A DNA stretch of 64,000 bases from CAYVQF01 sp964454015 (GTDB lineage: Bacteria > Myxococcota_A > Bradymonadia > UBA4248), in the NCBI GenBank assembly GCA_964454015.1, contig CAYVQF010000003.1, forward strand, positions 124,001 to 188,000. Reading direction: 5' to 3'. Position 1 is the stretch's first letter, and the number at the start of each line of letters is the position of its first letter. The position numbers and the translations under genes are program-made. A model generated the notes under the pieces. It saw only the letters and a list, made by a program, of their open reading frames with translations. It made no database searches and was not told the origin of the DNA. Below, piece after piece: positions 25,657 to 34,900 of this stretch.

Positions 25657-26739
25657 GAAGCCGATGCGGTAGCCGAGGAGTATCCCCAGGTAACCGGAAT
25701 TGCTCGAGCCGGTCAGGTCGTGTTGGAGTCCAGCGTAGAGCCAGCGCAGTTCGGCCAAAAGGAGGCCGGGCCCGAGCTTGAGATCTGCGCCGACGGCGAC
25801 ATCGACGCCCACAGCGGTTGACTGTTCACTCTGCTCGTCTTGGAGGAGAGGGCTGTTTTCGGTGGTTTTGAGCATGTGGACGGCGAGGGCGAGGCCGACG
25901 TAAGGGACGATGAGGGCATCGGCGTCGAAGATGCGGTAGGCGGCGCCGAGGGAGACCTTGAACATGTCGACGCTGAGTTCAAAGGGGTAGGTGCCGTTGA
26001 TGCGCGAATCATCGACTTCGTCTTCGAATGAAGGTCGGGTGTAGGCGAAGTCGAGGGTGATGAGGAGCTGGTTGTCGAGAAAAGGAAGGAAGTAATCGAT
26101 TTCCAAGGCAGCCAGGACAAAGGGTCCGAGATCGGAGGTGGGGATGGCGATACCGACGCGGGGTGCGAAAGCGAGCATCCAGGTGGCGGTGTCGGCCATG
26201 TTGAAGATGGCGCTGGGTTGGTCATCTCCCTCTCCATCGGTTTCACCGCCCTGCCCATCCTCACTCTCTTCAGGTGCATTCTCGGCCAAGAGGCGCTCTT
26301 CTTCCTCGCGGCGCAGGCGCTCTTCTTCGTCAGCGCAGGCCTGCGCATCGTCTTGCATTTTCTGGACTCTGGCGACGGTCAGTTCACTGCGGATGAGACC
26401 TTTGCTGAGGGCCAGAGTGGATTCCTGATAGTAGACGAGGGCCGCCTGACAGTCGCCTTGGAGGTGTTTGATGCGGGCGAGGTAGTAGAGCACGCCGGGG
26501 TCGGCGTCACAGATTTCCGTGGCTTGGGAGAAGAGGGTGAAAGCCTCGTCGTAGTTGGCTCCTTGCAGGGCGGCGATGCCTTGGGTGACGAAGCTTTGAT
26601 ATTCTTCGTTCTGTTCCAGGTTTTCGCAGGCGTTTTGGGCCTGCGCCAAAGGGGAGAAGACGCTGAGGCAGATCAACAGCAGGACAGTGGTCAAAGGCTT
26701 GGGCTGCGGCAAAAGGTGCAACGAATGGAATTTGCTCAT
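25654..26739 (-). CDS. Exported TPR protein with C-terminal outer-membrane beta-barrel-like domain
   Basis: The protein has 361 residues. A signal peptide ends near LAQAQN. Two TPR-like units occupy about 48-130. A charged linker rich in Glu and Arg is followed by a Glu/Gly stretch. From about 185 alternating beta strands ending in GYLGILLGYRIGF suggest a small barrel, with the terminal aromatic residue typical of outer-membrane proteins. The family is not recognised. It is downstream of the Ser/Thr kinase gene on the same strand, with a gap of about 45 bases. Confidence 0.65.
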   Translation of the reverse strand: MSKFHSLHLLPQPKPLTTVLLLICLSVFSPLAQAQNACENLEQNEEYQSFVTQGIAALQGANYDEAFTLFSQATEICDADPGVLYYLARIKHLQGDCQAALVYYQESTLALSKGLIRSELTVARVQKMQDDAQACADEEERLRREEEERLLAENAPEESEDGQGGETDGEGDDQPSAIFNMADTATWMLAFAPRVGIAIPTSDLGPFVLAALEIDYFLPFLDNQLLITLDFAYTRPSFEDEVDDSRINGTYPFELSVDMFKVSLGAAYRIFDADALIVPYVGLALAVHMLKTTENSPLLQDEQSEQSTAVGVDVAVGADLKLGPGLLLAELRWLYAGLQHDLTGSSNSGYLGILLGYRIGF

Positions 26740-26784
26740 TGCTCACGGTACCTATGAGGATGTTCGGTAGACCGAAATTTCGGG

Positions 26785-29232
26785 TCAGATGTCGACAATT
26801 TTGACCCCTTTGGGGCCTTTACGCTCACGATCTTTGCGGTCACGTGGCGGTTGCCGCTTGGTATCGTCGCCTCCAGTCGGCGGCTCTACCGGTGTGGGGT
26901 CCGGTTGGTCTTGGGCCAGGACCTCTTTGGCCTTGCGTGCTTCATCGGCCAGGGGGTGTTCGGGGAAGCGTTCGATGAGGGTCGTCAGCGCCGCGAGGGC
27001 GCTACCAGCATCACCGAGTTCATGGTGGCATTGTGCAGCCGTGAGGAGGGCAGGTGGTCCATGTTGGGGGTCGTCTTGGGCGCTTTCGAGGTGTGGGAGG
27101 GCGCCACGGCATTGGTTGTTTTTGGCCAAGGCTTGTCCGCGCAAGAGATGAGCCTCCAGTTGTTGAGGATCACTATCGAGGACGGTCAAGGTGAGCTGCG
27201 CTGCGAGGGGGAAGTCCTCTGTATCGTAGGCTTGTTGGGCCTGTGCCAGAAGTTCTTGGGGCGTCGGCGCAGGGGGTGGGTCAGGGGTGACGGCGGGTGG
27301 GGGCGTTGGGGTGACGGTGGGTGGCTCAGTGCCATGGCCGGTGGCGTCTGGGGGCTGGTCATTGCTGGCGCTGGTGGCTATCCAGATGATAGCGATGAGG
27401 ACGAGGAGCGCTGCAGCGCCTGCGGCTAGGGGCCACAGCTTCTTGGGCTTGGCGTGCAGGGGGGCGGCGATAGGGCGATCATCGATGGCATCCTTGGGAG
27501 CGTCTGCAGGTGCGAGGGTCGTAGGTGCCGCGGTGGTGGGGATGCTTTCGTGTTCAGCGGAGTCGGGTCCGAAGAGAGCGAAGTCGAGCTCATCGGCGTT
27601 GGGTAAGTCCGTGGCCGTGTGCTGGGTGTCTTGGTCTTCGAGCATGGACTCGAGGGAGGCGGTCGCATGGGGTGGGATATCGGCGTCGGGTGCAGGGTCT
27701 GGGTGGCCTTCTGTGGCCGGTTCGTGGTGGGGGATGGCGCTCGGGATGTCTTTGTTTGCAAGGCCAGTGGATGGTTCTGGCGGCAGATCCGATGCTGGCG
27801 CGGGCGATTCTGTGGCCGCGGGTGCGCTGGACGTGTCCTGAAGCGGCGGGGCAGGGGTGGCAGTGACGGGAGGTCGTGGTGGCACAGGGGGTGGAAGGGG
27901 CGGCGCTTTTGCCGGTGCTGATTTGATGGGCGGTGTATCTGCGCGTGCTTCGACGGCTGGTTCTTCTGAGCTGGGCGCGGGTTGTTCCTGGGGCAACGCG
28001 GCAGAGGCAGGAGGTGTGCCCGAGTTCTTGGCTTTTTTTTCTGCAGATTGGGCTAAGGCCGCTTTGAGGGCGGAGAGTTTGTTGGGTGGTCCTGCGGGAA
28101 TGCGCCCGACAGGCAGTCCGGTGTTGCTGGGCGCGAGGTTGGAGGCGCTGGCCGTATTGTGTTGCAGTTGCGGGTGTTCTTGGTTTTGGGTGGAGGGGTC
28201 GGAGAATTTGGCAGCGCTGGGAGGGTTGGTTTTGCGCGATCCAGCTAAGCGCTGGGCATGTTTGAGGATGTCCTCAGGCGAGGAGTGGCGCTGGACGCGC
28301 AGATGTTCAGGGATGATTTCGAGGCTGGCCGCGTGGAGGGCGATGAGCATGTCTTCAGCCGATGCGAAGCGCTTTTCTGCTTCTTTCTCACAGGCGTGGA
28401 GGATGACTTCGCCGAGCTCGGTGTTCACGAGTCCAGGAGGGAGGATGAGTGGCTGGTAGACCTGATTCTTGATGACCTCCATGCTCGCGCCTGAGACTGC
28501 GGCGTTTCCAGTGAGGCATTCAAAGAGGATGAGGCCGGCGGCGTAGATGTCAGTGAAGGGTCTAGGCTCGGCAAAGAGGATGAACTGCTCGGGCGCCATG
28601 TAGGCGGGTGTGCCGAGGATCTGGCCAGCTTGGGTGATGTTGGGGTCGTTCTCGCGGAAATGCTCTTGAATGCCGGCGATGCCGAAATCGAGCACTTTGG
28701 CTGAGGTCAGGATGCCCGAGCCGCTGATCATGATGTTGGATGGCTTGAGATCGCGGTGGACGATGCCGAGGTTGTGGGCTTCAGCGAGGGCTTCGAGGAC
28801 TTGGCCGATGACGCGTTTGGCGATGTCGAGGGGCAGAGGTCCTTGACGCAAGACCTTGGAGAGTGGTTCTCCGCGGATGAACTCGAGGACCATGAAGGGA
28901 TCATCGTCGCGAAAGCCGGCGTCAAGGAGGCGGACCACGTGAGGGCTGGAGAGATTGCCAATGAGGCGCATCTCGCGCAGGAATCGTACGGCTTGTTCCC
29001 CTCTGGCGTCGACGTTTTTGGTGAGCCCAAGGAGGAGGGTCTTGATGGCCACGATCTGCCCGGTAGAGATCTGGCGGGCTTTGTGGACGACGCCGAAGCC
29101 GCCCGTGCCGATTTCCTCAAGTATTTCATAGCGTTTGAGGAATTCGCCTTGACTGTCTATTTTGGGATTCTCCACGGCGCTTGCCTCATGAACCAAAGTT
29201 TTCCCTTCGAGTGAGCTTAGCGTAGGGGACAC
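26785..29232 (-). CDS. Ser/Thr protein kinase with membrane anchor and C-terminal TPRs
   Basis: This 815-residue protein has its kinase domain at about 35-300: glycine loop GTGGFGVV, VAIK Lys at 64, HRDLKPSN, DFG (VLDFGIAG) and GTPAYMAPEQ, so it should be active. A long Pro/Ala-rich linker leads to a TM segment (WPLAAGAAALLVLIAIIWIA) near 610. The extracytoplasmic tail has TPRs (AQQAYDTEDFPLAAQLTLTV, ALAKNNQCRGALPHLESA). The FHA proteins in this window are plausible phospho-readers. The GTG start at 29232 has no good ribosome site; a TTG at residue 13 is an alternative. Confidence 0.93.
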   Translation of the reverse strand: MSPTLSSLEGKTLVHEASAVENPKIDSQGEFLKRYEILEEIGTGGFGVVHKARQISTGQIVAIKTLLLGLTKNVDARGEQAVRFLREMRLIGNLSSPHVVRLLDAGFRDDDPFMVLEFIRGEPLSKVLRQGPLPLDIAKRVIGQVLEALAEAHNLGIVHRDLKPSNIMISGSGILTSAKVLDFGIAGIQEHFRENDPNITQAGQILGTPAYMAPEQFILFAEPRPFTDIYAAGLILFECLTGNAAVSGASMEVIKNQVYQPLILPPGLVNTELGEVILHACEKEAEKRFASAEDMLIALHAASLEIIPEHLRVQRHSSPEDILKHAQRLAGSRKTNPPSAAKFSDPSTQNQEHPQLQHNTASASNLAPSNTGLPVGRIPAGPPNKLSALKAALAQSAEKKAKNSGTPPASAALPQEQPAPSSEEPAVEARADTPPIKSAPAKAPPLPPPVPPRPPVTATPAPPLQDTSSAPAATESPAPASDLPPEPSTGLANKDIPSAIPHHEPATEGHPDPAPDADIPPHATASLESMLEDQDTQHTATDLPNADELDFALFGPDSAEHESIPTTAAPTTLAPADAPKDAIDDRPIAAPLHAKPKKLWPLAAGAAALLVLIAIIWIATSASNDQPPDATGHGTEPPTVTPTPPPAVTPDPPPAPTPQELLAQAQQAYDTEDFPLAAQLTLTVLDSDPQQLEAHLLRGQALAKNNQCRGALPHLESAQDDPQHGPPALLTAAQCHHELGDAGSALAALTTLIERFPEHPLADEARKAKEVLAQDQPDPTPVEPPTGGDDTKRQPPRDRKDRERKGPKGVKIVDI

Positions 29233-29639
29233 AAAGTGCCAAGAAGTCTAGGAAAGGAAGGTGGAACAAGTGGTGATTCGAGAGATGCATGGGGTGGCTG
29301 GTTGGGGCCGCAATTCGGCATCATTATGGTTTTTTGGGTTCTTCGTGGCGAGGTCGCAGTTCGGGAGCGTTACGGGGAGATGTAGATGTCGGCGGTGGAG
29401 AGGGCGTTTCATGGTTTGGGTTTGGCCAAGGTTCCTGGGGCGCGATGTCAGCGGGGTATTCGGCGGCTGGTCATATTATGGTTTGGTTTGGCTTTGGCTT
29501 TGTCCCCGTCGGGCGGCTTGATTTCCAGGGGTTAAGCTCAATAGTGTGGCCACGGTGCGCTGGTGCAACCTGGGAGGTGGATCCCAAGGAGAGTGTGGCG
29601 CGGCACTTAGTTCCGCAGAAGCGCGGAGAGGGGGAGGTT
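29233..29639. other. Divergent intergenic region of about 400 bases between the kinase and ilvE
   Basis: No gene is convincing here, although the frame upstream of ilvE is open. T/G-rich direct repeats (tttggtttggctttggcttt) occur near 29480-29505. A weak promoter-like pair TTGATT-N18-TAGTGT (29518-29547) lies about 93 bases before the ilvE start. No riboswitch or attenuator that I recognise is visible. Confidence 0.3.
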
Positions 29640-30566
29640 ATGGAGAAGAGCGAGAAGGTGTGGTTGGACGGCGAGCTCGTGGCGTGGGACGACGCGAATG
29701 TCCACGTTTTGACGCACTCTCTTCACTATGGATTGAGCCTATTCGAGGGTATTCGCGCCTATGAGCGGGCTGATGGCAGGACGCAGATTTTTCGTTTGCG
29801 AGAGCACATTCGCCGTCTTTTGGACGGTGGCAAGATAGCGACCATTGATATTCCCTTTGGCGAAGAGGAGTTGGTCGAGGCTTGTGTGTCGTTGGTGCGG
29901 GTCAATGGTCTGCGCTCGTGCTATATTCGTCCGCTGGCGTTTTTGGGTGATGGGGCGATGGGTCTTTATGCGACGAGCAATCCGGTGCGGGTGGTGATCG
30001 TGGCGTGGCCTTGGGGTGCCTATTTGGGCGACAAGGGTTTGCGGGACGGGATCAGGGCGAAGGTTTCGAGCTTCACGCGTCATCATGTGAACACGAGCAT
30101 GGTGAAGGCGAAGATTGGTGGTCAGTATGTGAATTCCATCTTGGCCAAACGTGAGGTGGTGAAGGCGGGCTATGATGAGGCGCTGTTGTTGGACACGAAT
30201 GGTTACGTGTGCGAGGCCAGCGGTGAGAATATTTTTGCGGTGAAGAACGGTGTTCTTTTTACGCCGTCGACGGGTTCGAGTCTGTTGAATGGACTTACGC
30301 GCGACACGATTCTGCGCTTGGCGGCAGATTTTGGCATTTCCGTGCAGCAGCAGCGCTTTACGCGTGATGAGCTTTATATCGCCGATGAGGTGTTTTTGAC
30401 GGGGACAGCGGCTGAGATCACGCCTGTGCGGGAGATCGACGACAGGCAGATCGGTTCGGGAAGTCGGGGGCCGCTGACGCAACGTTTTCAGGAAGCCTAC
30501 TTCGACATCGTCAAGGGCTCGGACACGCGCCATGAGGAGTGGTTGCATTGGGTGGACTTTGGGTGA
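29640..30566 (+). CDS. ilvE: Branched-chain amino acid aminotransferase
   Basis: This 308-residue PLP enzyme is the usual length. It makes the last step of Leu, Ile and Val synthesis. Visible are the substrate-loop stretch HYGLSLFEGIRAY, the catalytic Lys at 158 (VKAKIGGQYVNSILAK), and the fold-type-IV phosphate-binding region EASGENIFAVKNG and LNGLTRDTILRL. The start at MEKSEK is chosen because the family N terminus begins here and GGGGAGG precedes it, though closely. The NtrC-type regulator follows after nine bases. Confidence 0.95.
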   Translation: MEKSEKVWLDGELVAWDDANVHVLTHSLHYGLSLFEGIRAYERADGRTQIFRLREHIRRLLDGGKIATIDIPFGEEELVEACVSLVRVNGLRSCYIRPLAFLGDGAMGLYATSNPVRVVIVAWPWGAYLGDKGLRDGIRAKVSSFTRHHVNTSMVKAKIGGQYVNSILAKREVVKAGYDEALLLDTNGYVCEASGENIFAVKNGVLFTPSTGSSLLNGLTRDTILRLAADFGISVQQQRFTRDELYIADEVFLTGTAAEITPVREIDDRQIGSGSRGPLTQRFQEAYFDIVKGSDTRHEEWLHWVDFG

Positions 30567-30575
30567 GGAGGGGCG

Positions 30576-31967
30576 GTGGCCAATATTTTAGTCATCGATG
30601 ACAACGAGACGATGCGCGAGGGCGTGGCGCAGGTGGTCGAGCGGATGGGTCACGTTGCGTATCGGGCGGTGGATGGGGTGCAGGGTCTCGAGCGCTTTCA
30701 GCAGTGTTCGATAGATTTTACGATCACCGATTTGAAGATGGCGCGATTGGATGGTTTGGGGGTGTTGCGGGAGATTCGCCGTGAGGATTCGCGCGCCTTG
30801 GTTTTGGTGATCACGGCGCATGGCACGGTGGAGAGTGCCGTGGAGGCGATGAAGGCGGGTGCTTTCGATTACATCACCAAGCCCTTTCCGCCGGAGGTGT
30901 TGCGGCTGAAGGTCGAGAAGGCGCTTGGGGTGCGCCTGGAGCGTGAGCGTCTCGAGGAGGAGAACGCCTATTTGCGGCGAGACGCCTTGGGCGGTGCGTC
31001 TTTTGATGCCATCGTCGGGGACAGTGAGGCGATGCGGCGGACGCTGGACTTGGTGCGTCGGGTGGCACCGACGGACAGTACGGTCCACCTTTTTGGTGAA
31101 TCGGGGACGGGTAAGGAGTTGGTCGCCAAGGCGTTGCATGAGGCGTCAGGGCGAGGGCAGAAGCCTTTCATCCGGGTGAGCTGTAGTGCCTTGGCGGAGT
31201 CGCTGTTGGAGAGTGAGCTTTTTGGGCACGAGAAGGGTGCCTTCACGGGCGCGGCGAAGCGGCGCTTGGGGCGTTTCGAGGTGGCTGATGGTGGGACGCT
31301 GTTTTTGGACGAGATAGCTGACATCTCGCCCGGGATGCAGGTGAAGCTGCTGCGGGTGCTACAAGAGCGCGCTTTTGAGCGCGTGGGTGGGACGCAGACC
31401 GTGAAGGTGGACGTGCGCATCGTCTCGGCGACGCACAAAGATCTGCGGCTGGAGGTGGAGGCTGGGCGTTTTCGGGAAGATCTGTTTTATCGTTTGCACA
31501 TCGTCCCGATAACGCTCCCTCCGTTGCGGGAGCGTCCGCGTGACGTGGTCGCTTTGGCGCACCACTTCATTGGCAAGTTGCGTCACCGGACGCGTTCTCA
31601 GGTGAAATCGATCAGCGCGGAGGCGCTATTGGCTTTGCAGTCCTATGGTTGGCCCGGCAATGTTCGCGAGTTGGAGAACAGCATCGAGCAGTCGCTGGTC
31701 TTTGCCGTGGGGGAAGAGATTGGCCTTGGGGATCTGCCGCCGCATCTCCATGGGCGGCCCTCTGGCCGCTACTTGGAGTTGCGTGGTGACGCGCGTCCGC
31801 TGCCCGACATTTTGGAAGACCTGGAGCGCCAGTTGATCCTGCGGGCCTTTCGCAGCGCGTCCGGGGTCAAGACCGAGACGGCCCGGATTTTGGGCATCAA
31901 GACGAGCGCGCTGTACTACAAGCTAGAGAAGTACGGCATTGACGAGTCCTTGCTCGGGGAGTCCTAG
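30576..31967 (+). CDS. NtrC-family sigma-54-dependent response regulator
   Basis: The protein has 463 residues from a GTG start. The receiver domain (1-115) has D8/D9, phospho-acceptor D52 and the ITKPF Lys. The AAA+ domain shows Walker A GESGTGKE, the sigma-54 contact loop GAFTGA and Walker B GGTLFLDEI, followed by the R-finger region LPPLRERPRDV. A Fis-type HTH closes the protein (ARILGIKTSALYYKL). It activates RNA polymerase with sigma-54 at -24/-12 promoters. It is cotranscribed with ilvE, an unusual partner. Its kinase is not adjacent. Confidence 0.94.
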   Translation: MANILVIDDNETMREGVAQVVERMGHVAYRAVDGVQGLERFQQCSIDFTITDLKMARLDGLGVLREIRREDSRALVLVITAHGTVESAVEAMKAGAFDYITKPFPPEVLRLKVEKALGVRLERERLEEENAYLRRDALGGASFDAIVGDSEAMRRTLDLVRRVAPTDSTVHLFGESGTGKELVAKALHEASGRGQKPFIRVSCSALAESLLESELFGHEKGAFTGAAKRRLGRFEVADGGTLFLDEIADISPGMQVKLLRVLQERAFERVGGTQTVKVDVRIVSATHKDLRLEVEAGRFREDLFYRLHIVPITLPPLRERPRDVVALAHHFIGKLRHRTRSQVKSISAEALLALQSYGWPGNVRELENSIEQSLVFAVGEEIGLGDLPPHLHGRPSGRYLELRGDARPLPDILEDLERQLILRAFRSASGVKTETARILGIKTSALYYKLEKYGIDESLLGES

Positions 31968-31974
31968 GCTCTGC

Positions 31975-34900
31975 TCACTTGGTGGGGGTGTCGAGCCAGG
32001 TCCAGCCGCCGTCACGGAGGGCGGTGTCGATGTGGCGGAGGTAGTCGAGGACTTCGCGCAGCTTGGCCTGGAGGGCGTCTTGGTCGCCACTGTTCTGGGT
32101 GGCGGTGCGGACGATGGGGATGAGGGTCCTCTCGATGATGGCGACTTGCTGTGCGAGCAGCTCTTCAATGCCAGCCGGTGGTGGCGTGGTGACGTTGAGG
32201 GCGATCTGTGGATTGGCGAGCTCGTTCACCATGCCAGTGAGGCTCTGGAGGGCTTGCGGCAGGCTGTTCTGCATGCCTTGGCGCAGGTTGACGATTTCGT
32301 CACCGATCTGGGAGATCGCGCCAGAGACGCGGGCCACGGGGTCGTCCTCCTTGCCGCCCATGACCTTGATGCGCCGGAAATCGTTTTTGATCTGCTCCCA
32401 GCGGGTCTGTTGCTGTGGCGTCAGTTGGTGGGTGAGCTCTCTGAGTTTGAGGAGGTTGGCTTCGGCTCCATTGGTGAGGGTCTGGGCCTCGGCGGTGTAG
32501 TGTTCGTCGATGAGGCTTTGGACCTCTTGCGGGGTCATGGCGGCGACGACCTTCTCGGTGATTTTGTTCATGTTGCGGTAGGAGCCCTGGAGTTGGAAGC
32601 GGGGCTCGGTGCGATAAGCGTCGTCCATGGATGCGCTGGCGATGTAGGCGAGGTTGACCTGGAGGAGCTGGGCCTGGATGTGGAAGAGGTGCTTGAAGAT
32701 CGTCACGATTTCGGCGATTTCGACGCTCGAATAGCCGTGGACGAGGTCAGTGGAGGCGACGTCTTCGCCCTGGGCCATGGCGATGAGTTTGTAGATGTCG
32801 TTGCTGTCGCGGGTGGCCAGTGGTGCGAGGACTTGGTTCGAGGTGAGCGCGTTTTCGATATAGCTGAGGGCGAAGAGGTCGTCGCGTCCTTGGAGGATGT
32901 CTCCGAGGTTGTAGGTGTCGGCGCGGTTGGCGAGCATGTCGGGGATTTGAAATTTTTCCCCGGCTTCGGTGTAGGGGTTGCCCGCCATGACCACGCAGAA
33001 TTTTTTCCCGCGGAAGTCGTAGGTTTTGGTTCTTCCTTGGAAGACGCCCTCAATTTTGCGTTGGGCGTCACAGAGGGAGATGAACTTTTGGAGGAGCTCG
33101 GGGTGGGTGTGCTGGATGTCGTCGAGATAGAGCATGACGTTGTTGCCCATCTCGAGGGCCAAATTGATTTTTTCCACCTCTTGCCTGGCTGTTGCGTTGG
33201 GGGCTTCGGCGGGGTCGAGGGAGCGGACGGCGTGGCCGAGGGCGGGGCCGTTGATTTTCATGAAGATGAAGCCGAGGCGGTTGCCGACGTACTCCATGAG
33301 GGTGGTTTTTCCGTAGCCCGGTGGTGAGATCAGGAGGAGGAGGCCCATGAGGTCGGTGCGTTTGCCTTCGCCAGCGGCCCCGATTTGTTTGGCCAGGTTG
33401 TTGCCGATGAGCGGCAAGTAGACGTCATTGATGAGTCGGTTACGGACGAAGGAGGTCATGACGTTGGGGGCGAAGTCGTCAAGGCGCACGCGTTCGCGGA
33501 AGCGCTGCAGGAGTTTGGTGCGCAGTTGTCGATAGCTGCGGTAACCCGGCACCCATTCTTGGCGGAAGCGTTCGAGGCGCTGGTAGAAGTCGTCGAGGCG
33601 TAGGGTCAAGGTGCGGTTGACGATGCGGTGGTGGTTGCCAATGAGCCCTTGGACCTCGGTCTGGAGGCGTGCGCTGGAGACCTCCATGGTGAGGCGATCC
33701 CGGGCGAGCATGACGAGGGTGGCTTCGTCGGTGGCGTCGCGTGGTTGCTCGGGGTGGTTGGCGGCGAAGGCGTCGAGCCATGCTCTGGCGACGGAGAATT
33801 GGGTGGCGGGTTGGGCGCTCAAAGCGGCGAGGTCATCGTCGAAGGCCTGTTGTTGGGCCGAGGTGCGGAGGTAGTCCAGGAAGGCCGCGCCGAGGCGCTG
33901 AGCGTCGCTGCTGATGGGGAAGCGAGGTTGTTGGGCGCTCCCGATTTGTTCAAAGAGATACCAGGCGGCGAGGTTTCTTTGTTGGGCGTCGGCTTGCAGC
34001 GCTGCGTCCTGGAAGAAGTGCTCCAGGTGTTGGCTGAGTTGGTTGACGAAGCGTTGGTGTTCGGGGCGGTTGGCGAAGGATTGACGCAGGCGAAAGAGGC
34101 TGAGGGCGTGGCGATGGACTTGTTCTTTGGGGAAGTCCGGGCTGGCGTAGGCCCAGAAGAGTGCCGCCCAGGCGCGGCTCTGCGGCGGGTAGCGCAAGAG
34201 TCCAGCGCCGTGGCGCATGGTCAGAACTTTGTCGAGGATGAGGGCGGTGTCGTGGTCGTGGACCCCGCGTTCGTAGGCTTCGTCAAAGCGGTTGGCGGCG
34301 AATTCTCTGACAAGTCCGAGGAGTCCTTCGGGCGCGGCCATGGCAGCGGAGAGGCTTTCGAGGCTGAGTCCTTGGCGGCGCTCTTCGGCGGCGGCGATGA
34401 TCTCGGCACACAGGAACTCGGCGCGGTAGACCTGGTCGGATTCGGAGATGATGTTATGTCCCCAGAATGGCAGCGTGCGGGCGAAGTCCTGGTCTTCGAC
34501 GGGGGCGTAGAATTCGGTGCCGTTGATGTGAATGGCCATCGTGGTCTGGCCTTCGTGTTCCCGGGGCACCATGGAGACTTCGATGGGTTGGGTGTTGACT
34601 GCGAAGCGGTGGCGTCCGAGCTTGATGAGTGCTTGGCCCTCTTCGTAAAGATCGCGACGGTCGCGCAGGGTGCGCAGGGCGTCTTGGCGCAGTTTTTTGG
34701 CCTGGCTGCGGACTTCTTCAGCCTTGAGAGTGTCGTCGATGTCCTCGAGGTGCTGCGCCACTTGGTGCAGCTTGTGGATCATGGGATCGGCGGCGTAGTA
34801 GGCGTTGAGTTCGTCTTCAGTCTGGATGGCCTTGAGGCGTCTTTGCGCGCCTTCGAGGATGCGTTTGGCCGCGCTCATGAGGTTGGTGGCGCGTCGGTTG

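Noticed and set aside
29222..29240. TGGCAC on the minus strand as a sigma-54 site
   Set aside because: The downstream GC element (TTGC at five bases) is missing.
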